From positions 248,001 through 312,000 of IMG/VR virus record IMGVR_UViG_3300027996_002186: a stretch of 64,000 bases of DNA, one strand, 5' to 3'. A model generated the notes under the pieces. It saw nothing but the letters and a program-made list of their open reading frames with translations, did no database searches and had not been told where the DNA came from. Below, piece by piece: positions 43,288 to 50,659 of the stretch. The DNA comes from a virus. The translations under genes were made by a program, and so were the position numbers. Position 1 is the stretch's first letter. Every line of letters begins with the position of its first letter.

Positions 43288-43940
43288 CTTTTTGATATCT
43301 TGGTGTGTATATTTTCTTCTTCCTTTGATAACATTTCCTCAAGATATAAATAAATGTATTTTCTATACCTTTTAAGTATATTCTCATCACAAACTCTATT
43401 AATAGTACCCCATAGTTGTTTCCACTGTAATTGCTCAAATCCCTTTGTATCTAATCTATGAATAGCTTCTTTAACTGTTTGACTTTTCTTTGAAAGGTCA
43501 TTTGCTATTGTCCAAGAGAAAGCCATTATTTCTTCTTTATCAGAGAAATACTTATTTTGTTCAATAGGGTTTGGTAATTCAAATTTTATTCCTCTTCTTC
43601 TTTTAGTTTGCTCTTTGTGAATTAATTCATGGCCAATTATATCATTAACTATTTCTTTGAAATTTGGAAATCTTTTAATGATCTTATCATCAGATATTAC
43701 AAACATTGGTTTTTTTCTCTCAGGGTGGAAGAGTGCAAAAAATGGGGCAAATTTTGGTGGAGCTGTTTTCTTATCAAGTTCATTTAATGAATCATAAAAT
43801 TCATCATACCCAACTACATCAAAATCATTTTGATTTCCATATTCAACTAAATCATCAAATGAATTGATAAATAAATCGCTTTCTATTTTTTGTGGAATAA
43901 TAACTGCTTCGAATGTCTTGTATGTTTTAAGATATTTCAT
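43284..43940 (-). CDS. Tagged virion-type protein, possibly metallopeptidase-like (218 aa)
   Basis: The start at 43940 gives MKYLKTYKTFEAVIIPQ, matching the tag, with possible cleavage at TFE. An upstream in-frame ATG at 43967 is rejected because the late motif (TGAATATATA) lies between them. The body contains IVNDIIGHELIHKEQTKRR near residues 105-125, which holds an H-E-x-x-H zinc-peptidase motif (HELIH), and EEIMAFSWTIAND downstream could give the third ligand. This would make it a packaged, injected zinc peptidase; no family name is assigned. Confidence 0.7.
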   Translation of the reverse strand: MKYLKTYKTFEAVIIPQKIESDLFINSFDDLVEYGNQNDFDVVGYDEFYDSLNELDKKTAPPKFAPFFALFHPERKKPMFVISDDKIIKRFPNFKEIVNDIIGHELIHKEQTKRRRGIKFELPNPIEQNKYFSDKEEIMAFSWTIANDLSKKSQTVKEAIHRLDTKGFEQLQWKQLWGTINRVCDENILKRYRKYIYLYLEEMLSKEEENIHTKISKR

Positions 43941-43989
43941 AATGTATATATTCATATCATGAAACATGAAATCAATAGAATAATAAAAA

Positions 43990-44016
43990 CAAAAAGTCCA
44001 GATTAACTGGACTTTT
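43990..44016. terminator. Intrinsic terminator
   Basis: AAAAAGTCCAG / CTGGACTTTTT hairpin with a five-base loop, at the end of the minus-strand DUF2589-like gene. Confidence 0.75.
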
Positions 44017-44024
44017 TATTTAAT

Positions 44025-44681
44025 TTATTTACTATTGAGATATTCACTTTTGTAAGTAGACCAAGCTTTTCTTGTAAAAGGACCGAAACTACCATACCCA
44101 TTTGATTTGTTAACGTTTTTACCTTTAACCCAACCTGAGTGAGTAACATCCATCCAATCTTGGAAAGCTCTAACATCATCAGGAGCATCTGGTTTAACTG
44201 GTTTAGTTGGTTCGGGTTCTTTATCAAGACCTTGTATAAATGAATCAATCAATCTAGAAACCATTTCCGGTTTTTCATCAGATTTGAATTTAACTTTTAT
44301 TTTAGCTAAACCAGAACCGTCTGGGTTTTTACCAGAGTCCACTTCTATACCTTTGATGTTATGTTCGTGACTATCTTCTTTATTTTTGAAGAATCCTAAT
44401 ATACTTCTTTTTAAGTCTGATGGTTCGTTATCACCAATCACCAATCTAGCATCAAACTCTATATCAAGTTCATCTACCCCAATTGAAGAATGATCTGCTA
44501 ATATGTATAATGGTACATAAACATCTTTATCACCAATAACAAACTTTTGTGTTTTTGGAGCACCATTATCATTAAAATAATTTGATAGGTTATTGATATG
44601 TTGTTTTTCTGCAATTCTACCAGCTACCATCGCGGCTTCTAATAAACCACCCACTAATTCCTCTATATTCAATCTTGCCAT
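44025..44681 (-). CDS. DUF2589-like protein with peptidoglycan-binding-like C-terminus
   Basis: 218 residues. The N-terminal part (IEELVGGLLEAAMVAGRIAE, then VPLYILADHSSIGVDELDIE) follows the DUF2589 pattern also seen in the neighbouring gene. A Pro-rich linker (KEPEPTKPVKPDAPDDV) leads to a C-terminal unit, AFQDWMDVTHSGWV with GYGSFGPFTRKAWSTYKSEY, resembling a PG_binding_1 domain. The combination suggests a virion or cell-envelope protein that touches peptidoglycan. The late-type AAAATATATA lies 6 bp before ATG. Confidence 0.6.
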   Translation of the reverse strand: MARLNIEELVGGLLEAAMVAGRIAEKQHINNLSNYFNDNGAPKTQKFVIGDKDVYVPLYILADHSSIGVDELDIEFDARLVIGDNEPSDLKRSILGFFKNKEDSHEHNIKGIEVDSGKNPDGSGLAKIKVKFKSDEKPEMVSRLIDSFIQGLDKEPEPTKPVKPDAPDDVRAFQDWMDVTHSGWVKGKNVNKSNGYGSFGPFTRKAWSTYKSEYLNSK

Positions 44682-44735
44682 CTATTTTATATATTTTTCT
44701 TCTTATTATAGACATAAAATAATCTAAGTTTAAAA

Positions 44736-44766
44736 AAAAGGGTGGTTATTAAATAACCACCCTTTT
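44736..44766. terminator. Intrinsic terminator
   Basis: Near-perfect AAAAGGGTGGTTAT / ATAACCACCCTTTT hairpin with a short A/T loop, immediately after the DUF2589 gene (minus strand). Confidence 0.8.
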
Positions 44767-44783
44767 AATAATTTTAATTCTAA

Positions 44784-45389
44784 TTATTTATCTTTCTTAT
44801 CACCTTCATTCATTGGAATAGCAGATGGTTCTAACATTTGTATTAGATAATCTGATAATTTCAACATACCCTCAGTTGGTGGTAATTGCTCAGCATGAAC
44901 TTTTACATTATACTTAGCTGAATTATCAGTACTTCTAGTATTTTCTTTGTGTGTAGAAACTTTACCAGAAACACTTGCTGAATATTTCATTCCCCAGAAA
45001 CCTCCGGATGCAGATGCTTCAACTTTTGTTTCAGTATCAAGACTTGATTTATCAACTTCAGCAGTTTTTACTTCCATTGTGAATTCAATATCCGCTGATG
45101 TAATAGCTAATGATGGAAGAGGTACTAATGGCAACATTGGAATTTTCGAATAAACTTTTTCTAAAGATTGAACACCTTCACCATCAGTAACTACTCTATT
45201 CATTTCAACATCCAAAGACCTTGCTGTTGTTACACCATCATCATCAGTTACGAAAGCAACCTCTGAGATATATTTCCAGGTTACATCATTTAATTGAGCT
45301 TGTCCTTTCGCCATACCAACTAATGGTGATACAATAAGATCTTCAATTGGTAGTCCAGAGAATTGTGACGCTATGTTATTTTCTGCCAT
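44784..45389 (-). CDS. DUF2589-family protein
   Basis: A 201-residue protein with the DUF2589 layout. An N-terminal FSGLPIEDLIVSPLVGMAKG is followed by AQLNDVTWKYISEVAF, and a middle strand pair LPLVPLPSLAITSADIEFTM leads to a beta-sandwich-like region rich in Ser/Thr/Lys. Function of the family is not established. It stands alone between terminators and is preceded by an exact TTAATATATA 21 bp upstream, so it is probably expressed late and abundantly. Confidence 0.75.
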   Translation of the reverse strand: MAENNIASQFSGLPIEDLIVSPLVGMAKGQAQLNDVTWKYISEVAFVTDDDGVTTARSLDVEMNRVVTDGEGVQSLEKVYSKIPMLPLVPLPSLAITSADIEFTMEVKTAEVDKSSLDTETKVEASASGGFWGMKYSASVSGKVSTHKENTRSTDNSAKYNVKVHAEQLPPTEGMLKLSDYLIQMLEPSAIPMNEGDKKDK

Positions 45390-45410
45390 AATTTATTTGT
45401 TATTTGTTAT

Positions 45411-45420
45411 TATATATTAA
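45411..45420 (-). promoter_or_regulatory. Putative late promoter TTAATATATA
   Basis: Exact motif on the minus strand, 21 bp before the ATG at 45389. Confidence 0.45.
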
Positions 45421-45436
45421 AAGGTAAATACGTTTT

Positions 45437-45640
45437 TTATTTAAATTTCGTTGTTTTTTCATACCTTTTCTTTATATCATTAATATCTCCCAACACCTTA
45501 GAAAACTTATCTTTTATGTCTTTATCAACTGTGAAATTTAAAATGATATCACAAAAAGGACATTTTGAAATTGGGTTTTTAATGATAAATTTTAAGTCTA
45601 ATCCGATATCTTTTCCACAAGAAGGACAAGGTAAAGCCAT
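45437..45640 (-). CDS. Small zinc-ribbon protein (67 aa)
   Basis: Two CPxC knuckles (CPSC at residues 5-8 and CPFC about 20 residues later) form a zinc ribbon. A lysine-rich helix follows. Such small ribbons act in transcription or protein contacts; no specific partner is visible. Confidence 0.65.
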   Translation of the reverse strand: MALPCPSCGKDIGLDLKFIIKNPISKCPFCDIILNFTVDKDIKDKFSKVLGDINDIKKRYEKTTKFK

Positions 45641-45725
45641 ACATTTAATTTTTTTTTATATTTTATATATCATTTTTTACATATTTGTTATTTAATTAGA
45701 ACACTCATTATTTTATAAATAATGA

Positions 45726-46235
45726 ATGGGAAGAAAATCAAGTATAAATAAAATAAAGAGAGATAATTCAAAAAGCAAAAACATAGAAGCGGCTATGTGT
45801 ATGTATCTGTATGAGAAATCACACTCACCAATCACAACACACTTTACTGGCATGGGTCTTATGGAATGTGATGTACTTTCAATTTCAAAGGCCGATTATA
45901 TCTATGAGTATGAGGTGAAGATTAGTAGAGCTGATTTTAAGAAAGATTTTATAAAAGAAAAACACACTCATATAATAAATGAGAAGTATACCAGAACTCG
46001 AAAGGGTTCATTAGTATATTTACTTCCAAATTACTTTAACTTTGTCACACCAAAAGATTTAATCTCAATAGATGAAGTTCCTGATTATGCTGGTCTAATT
46101 TATATGAACGAGGATAGTAGTTTCACTATTGTTAAAAAACCAAAACTTTTACACAAGACAAAAGCTAACGAGGCTTTTATCAGACAAGTTGCACATAATC
46201 TGAGCTGTAAACTTATTTTCAAGAAAATTTCTTAA
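45726..46235 (+). CDS. PD-(D/E)XK-like nuclease, MmcB-like
   Basis: 169 residues. The core MECDVLSISKADYIYEYEVK has the nuclease arrangement of an acidic residue, then E-x-K (YEVK). It is followed by SRADFKKDFIKEKH, a segment I recall from MmcB-type DNA-repair and phage proteins. These belong to the restriction-endonuclease fold. It could be a DNA-processing enzyme; no partner is adjacent. Confidence 0.55.
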   Translation: MGRKSSINKIKRDNSKSKNIEAAMCMYLYEKSHSPITTHFTGMGLMECDVLSISKADYIYEYEVKISRADFKKDFIKEKHTHIINEKYTRTRKGSLVYLLPNYFNFVTPKDLISIDEVPDYAGLIYMNEDSSFTIVKKPKLLHKTKANEAFIRQVAHNLSCKLIFKKIS

Positions 46236-46327
46236 AATGCTCTTTCTACGTAACTTCGATCCTGTTTATCCATATTCAAAACTATATCATATAGTTTATC
46301 ATAATCAAACTCAATAAAGACACCCAT
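46232..46327 (-). CDS. Possible small protein or gene remnant (31 aa)
   Basis: A minus-strand frame from ATG 46327 encodes MGVFIEFDYDKLYDIVLNMD and 11 more residues. Its end overlaps the nuclease-like gene's end by 4 bp. The frame stays open for 14 codons upstream of the ATG, so it might be the tail of a lost gene. Confidence 0.25.
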   Translation of the reverse strand: MGVFIEFDYDKLYDIVLNMDKQDRSYVERAF

Positions 46328-46389
46328 TAAACCACCATATCTATCATCAAGTATATTAAAACTTGTATGTTATTTTTAATATAAATGAT

Positions 46390-46713
46390 ATGGAGAAATG
46401 TAGAAGAGTACATCACAGAAAGGAACCTTATGATATACTAATTGATAGAACTTCAAAATGGGGTTCTCCATATAGCACAAAATCACATTCAAAAGCTAAG
46501 TATTTAGTTTCTAGTAGAAAAGAAGCTATTGATAATCACAAAGAATGGTTACAATATGGTGATGGCCAATATCTATTAGAAGACTTACATGAACTCAAAG
46601 GTAAAGTATTGGGTTGTTGGTGTAATCCAAATCAAACTTGTCATGGTGACATACTTGTTAAACTAGTAAATAATTTAGATAAGAAGGGATTGGAAGATGT
46701 TTTCTTTGGATAA
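46390..46713 (+). CDS. DUF4326-family protein
   Basis: A 107-residue protein with the DUF4326 hallmarks: an N-terminal CRRVHHRKEPYDILIDRTSK, WGSPY, and the C-terminal GKVLGCWCNPNQTCHGDILV with its C-x-C...C-H-G-D signature, probably a metal site. It is widespread in phages; function is not established. ATG 46390 is preferred to a TTG at 46363, because TTTAATATAA lies between them. Confidence 0.75.
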   Translation: MEKCRRVHHRKEPYDILIDRTSKWGSPYSTKSHSKAKYLVSSRKEAIDNHKEWLQYGDGQYLLEDLHELKGKVLGCWCNPNQTCHGDILVKLVNNLDKKGLEDVFFG

Positions 46714-46771
46714 ACTTTTAACATCTAAAGTGATAAGAGATATATGAATCAAAAGATAAAATAATATCGAA

Positions 46772-47434
46772 ATGGAAAAAGAACTATTTATGTTTGATAT
46801 AGAAACAACAGGAGCTCACCCTGATTATGATACCTTTAAATTAGAAGATGAAAGGGGTGCTAAACTATTTGAATCAAAATATTCAAAATTCAAATGGGAA
46901 GAAAAATATGAGGACATAAACGATGCTTATGTTAATAATGCTGGTATCGTATCAACATTCGGTAAGATAGTTTGTATATCATTCGGATACATTAATAACT
47001 CAGGAGAAAAGAAAATATCATCATATTATGGTGATGATGAAAAAGATATTGTTAATTCATTTAATGAACTACTTAAAAAGATTGAGAAGAAAACATTTAA
47101 CATTTCTGGGTTTAGAATAAATCACTTTGATATTCCTTGGGTATTACACAAGTTACATAAATATAGTATAAAGCCAGCTAATATAATTTATATGTATGAT
47201 AAGAAGCCTTGGGATATGAGAGTTACTGATATGGCTGATGATTGGAAACAAAAGTTTGCTTGGGCTTTCTCATTCGATGAAATGTGTTATGAACTTGGTG
47301 TAGTATCTCCAAAAGAGAATATGAATGGTTCTGATGTACATCAAGTTTATTGGGATGGTGGTGTTGAGAAGGTTAAAGATTATTGTGAAAGAGATGTTAG
47401 TTCATCAATAGACGCTTCATTAAAAATATATTAA
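46772..47434 (+). CDS. 3'-5' exonuclease, DEDDy type
   Basis: A 220-residue protein resembling the exonuclease domain of family B DNA polymerases. Exo I is MFDIETTG (residues 7-14), Exo II is GFRINHFDIPWVLHKL near the middle, and Exo III is YCERDVSSS near the C-terminus, with Tyr four residues before the Asp (Y-x-x-x-D). It removes nucleotides from the 3' ends of DNA. It is a stand-alone domain without a polymerase. It may give proofreading or degrade host DNA. Confidence 0.85.
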   Translation: MEKELFMFDIETTGAHPDYDTFKLEDERGAKLFESKYSKFKWEEKYEDINDAYVNNAGIVSTFGKIVCISFGYINNSGEKKISSYYGDDEKDIVNSFNELLKKIEKKTFNISGFRINHFDIPWVLHKLHKYSIKPANIIYMYDKKPWDMRVTDMADDWKQKFAWAFSFDEMCYELGVVSPKENMNGSDVHQVYWDGGVEKVKDYCERDVSSSIDASLKIY

Positions 47435-47444
47435 AATAACTCGC

Positions 47445-47611
47445 ATGAAATTCGCTACAAAAGAAAAATATATGATATTGTATTAACACTACTTATTTGT
47501 GTATCATTTTGGATAGCTTTAGAGTGGATAACTCCTGGTGATATTGAAGAAAAAACAATCAATCTTTATATAATGTGTGTGTTCGTTAAGAAATTCAAAC
47601 TCAAAAAGTAG
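47445..47611 (+). pseudogene. Frameshifted small membrane protein candidate
   Basis: ATG 47445 opens MKFATKEKYMILY and a stop. The -1 frame from the same place continues KRKIYDIVLTLLICVSFWIA and on to a stop at 47611, a convincing single transmembrane segment with basic ends but without its own ATG, GTG or TTG. The junction is an A-rich run (AAAAGAAAAAT). Either a real -1 frameshift, a sequencing error, or a decayed gene explains it. Confidence 0.35.
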
Positions 47612-47675
47612 GTATATTAATATATTTTCCTTATATTTATTATTATTATTAATAACCACTTAAAACAAAAAGATT

Positions 47676-47861
47676 ATGGGAAGAATGAAAGATATATTTA
47701 TCGACTTACAAAATCAATATGGTGAGAACCTTGAAAGAGCTCCAGAAGATTTCTCTGTGGAGAATCATCTAAAAGAATTGGAGTCTGAATCTTTAGAAAG
47801 ATGGAAGAAACAATTAACTACTGATGAATTCAATGCGAAATTTCCCTATTACAATAAGTAA
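47676..47861 (+). CDS. Small hypothetical protein (61 aa)
   Basis: Acidic helical protein (LERAPEDFSVENHLKELESE). It stands alone between the frameshifted candidate and a terminator, with an A-rich ribosome-binding region (AAAACAAAAAGATT). No family is recognised. Confidence 0.55.
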   Translation: MGRMKDIFIDLQNQYGENLERAPEDFSVENHLKELESESLERWKKQLTTDEFNAKFPYYNK

Positions 47862-47882
47862 TAGTATAAAATATTAAGACAG

Positions 47883-47911
47883 ACCACCAATTTTTTATTG
47901 GTGGTTTTTTT
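47883..47911 (+). terminator. Intrinsic terminator
   Basis: ACCACCAAT / ATTGGTGGT hairpin with a T loop and seven trailing T. The late motif of the next gene overlaps its T-run. Confidence 0.8.
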
Positions 47912-47918
47912 ATATATA
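47909..47918 (+). promoter_or_regulatory. Late-type motif TTTATATATA
   Basis: Near-exact late motif 6 bp before the ATG at 47925, supporting that start. Confidence 0.4.
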
Positions 47919-47924
47919 GTCTTA

Positions 47925-48629
47925 ATGAAATACCTAAACACATACGATAAATTATTTGAGGCTCATTGGAAAGATGATTTGATAAAGAGTGATAAACTTT
48001 CATTCCATAGAAAGGACTCTATCGAGGAAGTTTTCTATGAACTTATGGATAATGGTTATCTTGTACGTATCTCTCAAGAATTATATGATGATGAATTTAA
48101 TTACCCTGGTAAAAAGATAGATTTTTTATCTGATAATAAAAAATTGTATGAGGGTTATAAAATTGCTTTTAATAATAACTCAACACATGTAACGGATATA
48201 GATAAAATAATCGAAAATAAAGAAGAGGAAATTATTATACTTAAAAGATTAAAAGATATGGGTTTTGTTATGAGAGTTGTGATGAGCAGTCATCCCACAA
48301 TAAGTCTTTATCATAAAGATGATATAATATCAAAGAATTTATTTATTGTTACAGATAAGGATTTTAGTTTTTTTAAGAAGTTTAGAGGTAACCTTATAGA
48401 AGCTGAGGAAAAACTTACAAAGATATTTGGTAAAATAGCTTATGTTTTAAAGCTACAAAATGGTAATTTAATAATGAGATTAGATCCTCATAGTGGTGAT
48501 GATTATACACTTGATCAATTATATAAATTTACTAAAAAAGTTCTTATAAATGACGTATTCGTGGTTGATAAGATTATCTCTCTAAGAAGAAGTACTGAAC
48601 CAGATGCTTTAGAAATTTCTATTAGATAA
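47925..48629 (+). CDS. Tagged virion-type protein (234 aa)
   Basis: The start at 47925 gives MKYLNTYDKLFEAHWKDDL, a clear tag with possible cleavage at LFE; a longer frame from 47898 would begin within the terminator. The body is alpha/beta with no recognised family. It overlaps the converging gene's end by 8 bp. Late motif TTTATATATA upstream. Confidence 0.65.
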   Translation: MKYLNTYDKLFEAHWKDDLIKSDKLSFHRKDSIEEVFYELMDNGYLVRISQELYDDEFNYPGKKIDFLSDNKKLYEGYKIAFNNNSTHVTDIDKIIENKEEEIIILKRLKDMGFVMRVVMSSHPTISLYHKDDIISKNLFIVTDKDFSFFKKFRGNLIEAEEKLTKIFGKIAYVLKLQNGNLIMRLDPHSGDDYTLDQLYKFTKKVLINDVFVVDKIISLRRSTEPDALEISIR

Positions 48630-49179
48630 TTTCTAATTCCCTAATAGACTCAATAGTATCACCAATAAATACGTCTTTATTATTAACACTTATATTAGAA
48701 AATTTAGCTTTTTCAATATCACCACTTATCACCATTTCCATTAATGCTAAATCATTATGATTACTAGACCATTTTTTAATCATTGATTTGGTTTCTATTA
48801 ATGATTCAATAGCATCTTCTTTGTTAGTAAATATTGCTAACTTATCAAGTAAGTGATCATTAAAGTATTTAGTATTCTTTCTATACAGAGAACTATAAGA
48901 TTTGTATTCTATTTTACCCCTTTTGTATCTAAATATACCTGAGACTATTGAATAGTAATTAAGATTTATTTTCTCAACCACTTTATAACCCTTGTATGAA
49001 TATAATTCTGTTTCTTCAAAGTCGCTATAGGTTGGTACAAACTTTTCAATCAATTGATTTGTTGCTTTATTTCTATACTCCTTATCCTCTTCTTTTTTCA
49101 TAGGAAAACCTTTGAATTTTTGTAATAAAATTTCTTCACTACTTAACTCCTTAATATACTCTATATAACTCTTAATCAT
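48622..49179 (-). CDS. Tagged virion-type protein (185 aa)
   Basis: N-terminus MIKSYIEYIKELSSEEILLQ is a looser form of the tag (aromatic/basic helix then acidic). The rest (ETELYSYKGYKVVEKINLNY) has no recognised family. The motif TCAATATATA lies 4 bp before ATG, as for other tagged genes. Confidence 0.55.
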   Translation of the reverse strand: MIKSYIEYIKELSSEEILLQKFKGFPMKKEEDKEYRNKATNQLIEKFVPTYSDFEETELYSYKGYKVVEKINLNYYSIVSGIFRYKRGKIEYKSYSSLYRKNTKYFNDHLLDKLAIFTNKEDAIESLIETKSMIKKWSSNHNDLALMEMVISGDIEKAKFSNISVNNKDVFIGDTIESIRELEII

Positions 49180-49183
49180 ATAC

Positions 49184-49193
49184 TATATATTGA
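49184..49193 (-). promoter_or_regulatory. Late-type motif TCAATATATA
   Basis: One mismatch to TTAATATATA, 4 bp before the ATG at 49179. Confidence 0.4.
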
Positions 49194-49285
49194 ATTATAT
49201 AATTCAATTTTAACTTTTATAGTAAAAATTCTATCTATGAGGAAGTATATACTTGTATATATAAGTTAAATTAAAAATACTTATT

Positions 49286-49453
49286 ATGCCAGCTAAAGAT
49301 AAAATGTTTTCACTTAGAATTCCAGAAAAATTATTAGAAGATTATAGACAGTTCTGTGATGAGAACTCCATAAACATATCTAAAAGATTAAGAAAGTTTA
49401 TGGAAAGAGACTTAGATAGTTGGAGAGAAAGGAAAAAGAATTCCAATAATTAA
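49286..49453 (+). CDS. Ribbon-helix-helix DNA-binding protein (55 aa)
   Basis: ATG 49286 opens a compact protein with a basic N-terminal strand and two helices: MFSLRIPEKLLEDYRQFCDE, then SINISKRLRKFMERDL. This is the Arc/CopG-type ribbon-helix-helix fold, which binds DNA as a dimer through the strand (F-S-L-R). It ends just before the late motif of the next gene. It is a candidate regulator of phage promoters. Confidence 0.75.
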   Translation: MPAKDKMFSLRIPEKLLEDYRQFCDENSINISKRLRKFMERDLDSWRERKKNSNN

Positions 49454-49459
49454 TATATA
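49450..49459 (+). promoter_or_regulatory. Putative late promoter TTAATATATA
   Basis: Exact motif 3 bp before the ATG at 49463 (6 bp before a second in-frame ATG at 49466). It overlaps the end of the ribbon-helix-helix gene. Confidence 0.5.
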
Positions 49460-49462
49460 GTT

Positions 49463-50545
49463 ATGATGAACCATATAAGAAATTTCGAGAATTATAAGAG
49501 AGCTAGAATTACAGAAAATAAATATAATTCTCAGGTATTATTATTACAAGGTGTTGAACTTAGTAATAATGATGAACAACTATTTAAGAATATATTGGAG
49601 AAAGTTTTAGATAATTATAAAAACGAATCTATAAGACAAGAGATTAAACAATATCTTACTAAATCAGAAATGCTTAATGAGGGATTCCTTAATGAGGGAT
49701 TTTTTGATAAATTAAAAGATAGATTTCCCAAGGCTGCTGAAATTTCTAAAATTCTTTCTGATAAAGCAGAATCTGCTTTAAGTAATATACTTAATAAAGT
49801 AAAAGATGCTGTTTCATTTGTTAAGAAAATTGGATCTGGTATAAAAGAATTATTTTTATCAGTTGTTGAGAAGAGTAAGGCATTCTTTATTGATCAAATA
49901 AAGAATGGTAAGTTAAAAGATAAAATAGCAGAACTCACAAAAAACAAAAAGGAAGGATTAATGTCTGATTTATCAACGGTTAAAGAAATTATAACTTTTT
50001 ATAAAACGAAATTTATGTCTAAATTATTGGGTAGTTGTGAAAAAAATATGGGTGATTTTTTATCAAAAGAACAAGATCCAATTGCTGAAGGAATGATAAA
50101 TGAGGAAAAAGGTAATGTTATATCAACACTTATACATGGTATTGAGAAGATACCACCATTTAATTTTTTACAACAAATTGCCAATACTGGTGAGGCCGGT
50201 GCTAATAAACTTATTAATGTTATTAGTAATGTCACTAATAAGTTAGGTGGTCCAAATTTTGCATTACCAGTTATCGGAATACTAATTGGTTTAACCATTG
50301 AATATGTTGTTAAAGATTTTGCTGGACATTGGTTGATAGATATTGCAGGAGATGCTACAGGACTTGGATTAGCAATAAAGGGTGTTAAAATATTAGCTAC
50401 TGTTATTGCATTTTTTGTTGCAATCGATGCTGTAACTGGTGGAAAAGCACTTGGTGGTGGAGAAGCGGTATCTGCTAAAACTGATAAATTAAATGATGAA
50501 AAAACTGATGTTGATCAAGAAGAAGAAGATAAAGAAGGTAAATAA
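49463..50545 (+). CDS. Tagged membrane-active virion protein (360 aa)
   Basis: The tag is MMNHIRNFENYKRARITENK. A second set of candidate protease sites, LNE-G twice in SEMLNEGFLNEGFF, lies at about residues 70-85. Between and after are amphipathic helices. The C-terminal third is hydrophobic, with about three membrane-length segments (PVIGILIGLTIEYVV; LGLAIKGVKILATVIAFFVA). The end is acidic. The plan resembles virion proteins that are cut in the head and later help DNA entry through the inner membrane. The protein at 56329 has the same plan. Confidence 0.65.
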   Translation: MMNHIRNFENYKRARITENKYNSQVLLLQGVELSNNDEQLFKNILEKVLDNYKNESIRQEIKQYLTKSEMLNEGFLNEGFFDKLKDRFPKAAEISKILSDKAESALSNILNKVKDAVSFVKKIGSGIKELFLSVVEKSKAFFIDQIKNGKLKDKIAELTKNKKEGLMSDLSTVKEIITFYKTKFMSKLLGSCEKNMGDFLSKEQDPIAEGMINEEKGNVISTLIHGIEKIPPFNFLQQIANTGEAGANKLINVISNVTNKLGGPNFALPVIGILIGLTIEYVVKDFAGHWLIDIAGDATGLGLAIKGVKILATVIAFFVAIDAVTGGKALGGGEAVSAKTDKLNDEKTDVDQEEEDKEGK

Positions 50546-50620
50546 AATTAGTCACTCTTTTTAAGATCATCTGTTCACCAATTAGTGATTAATTTATTTG
50601 GAATAATATTAAAAAAATAT

Positions 50621-50628
50621 TATATTTG
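50621..50628 (+). promoter_or_regulatory. Host-type promoter of gltX
   Basis: TATATTTG with TTG at 50598-50600, 20 bp apart. The ATG follows 31 bp later. Confidence 0.7.
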
Positions 50629-50659
50629 TAAGACTTATAAATAATTAAACATTCCCTAT

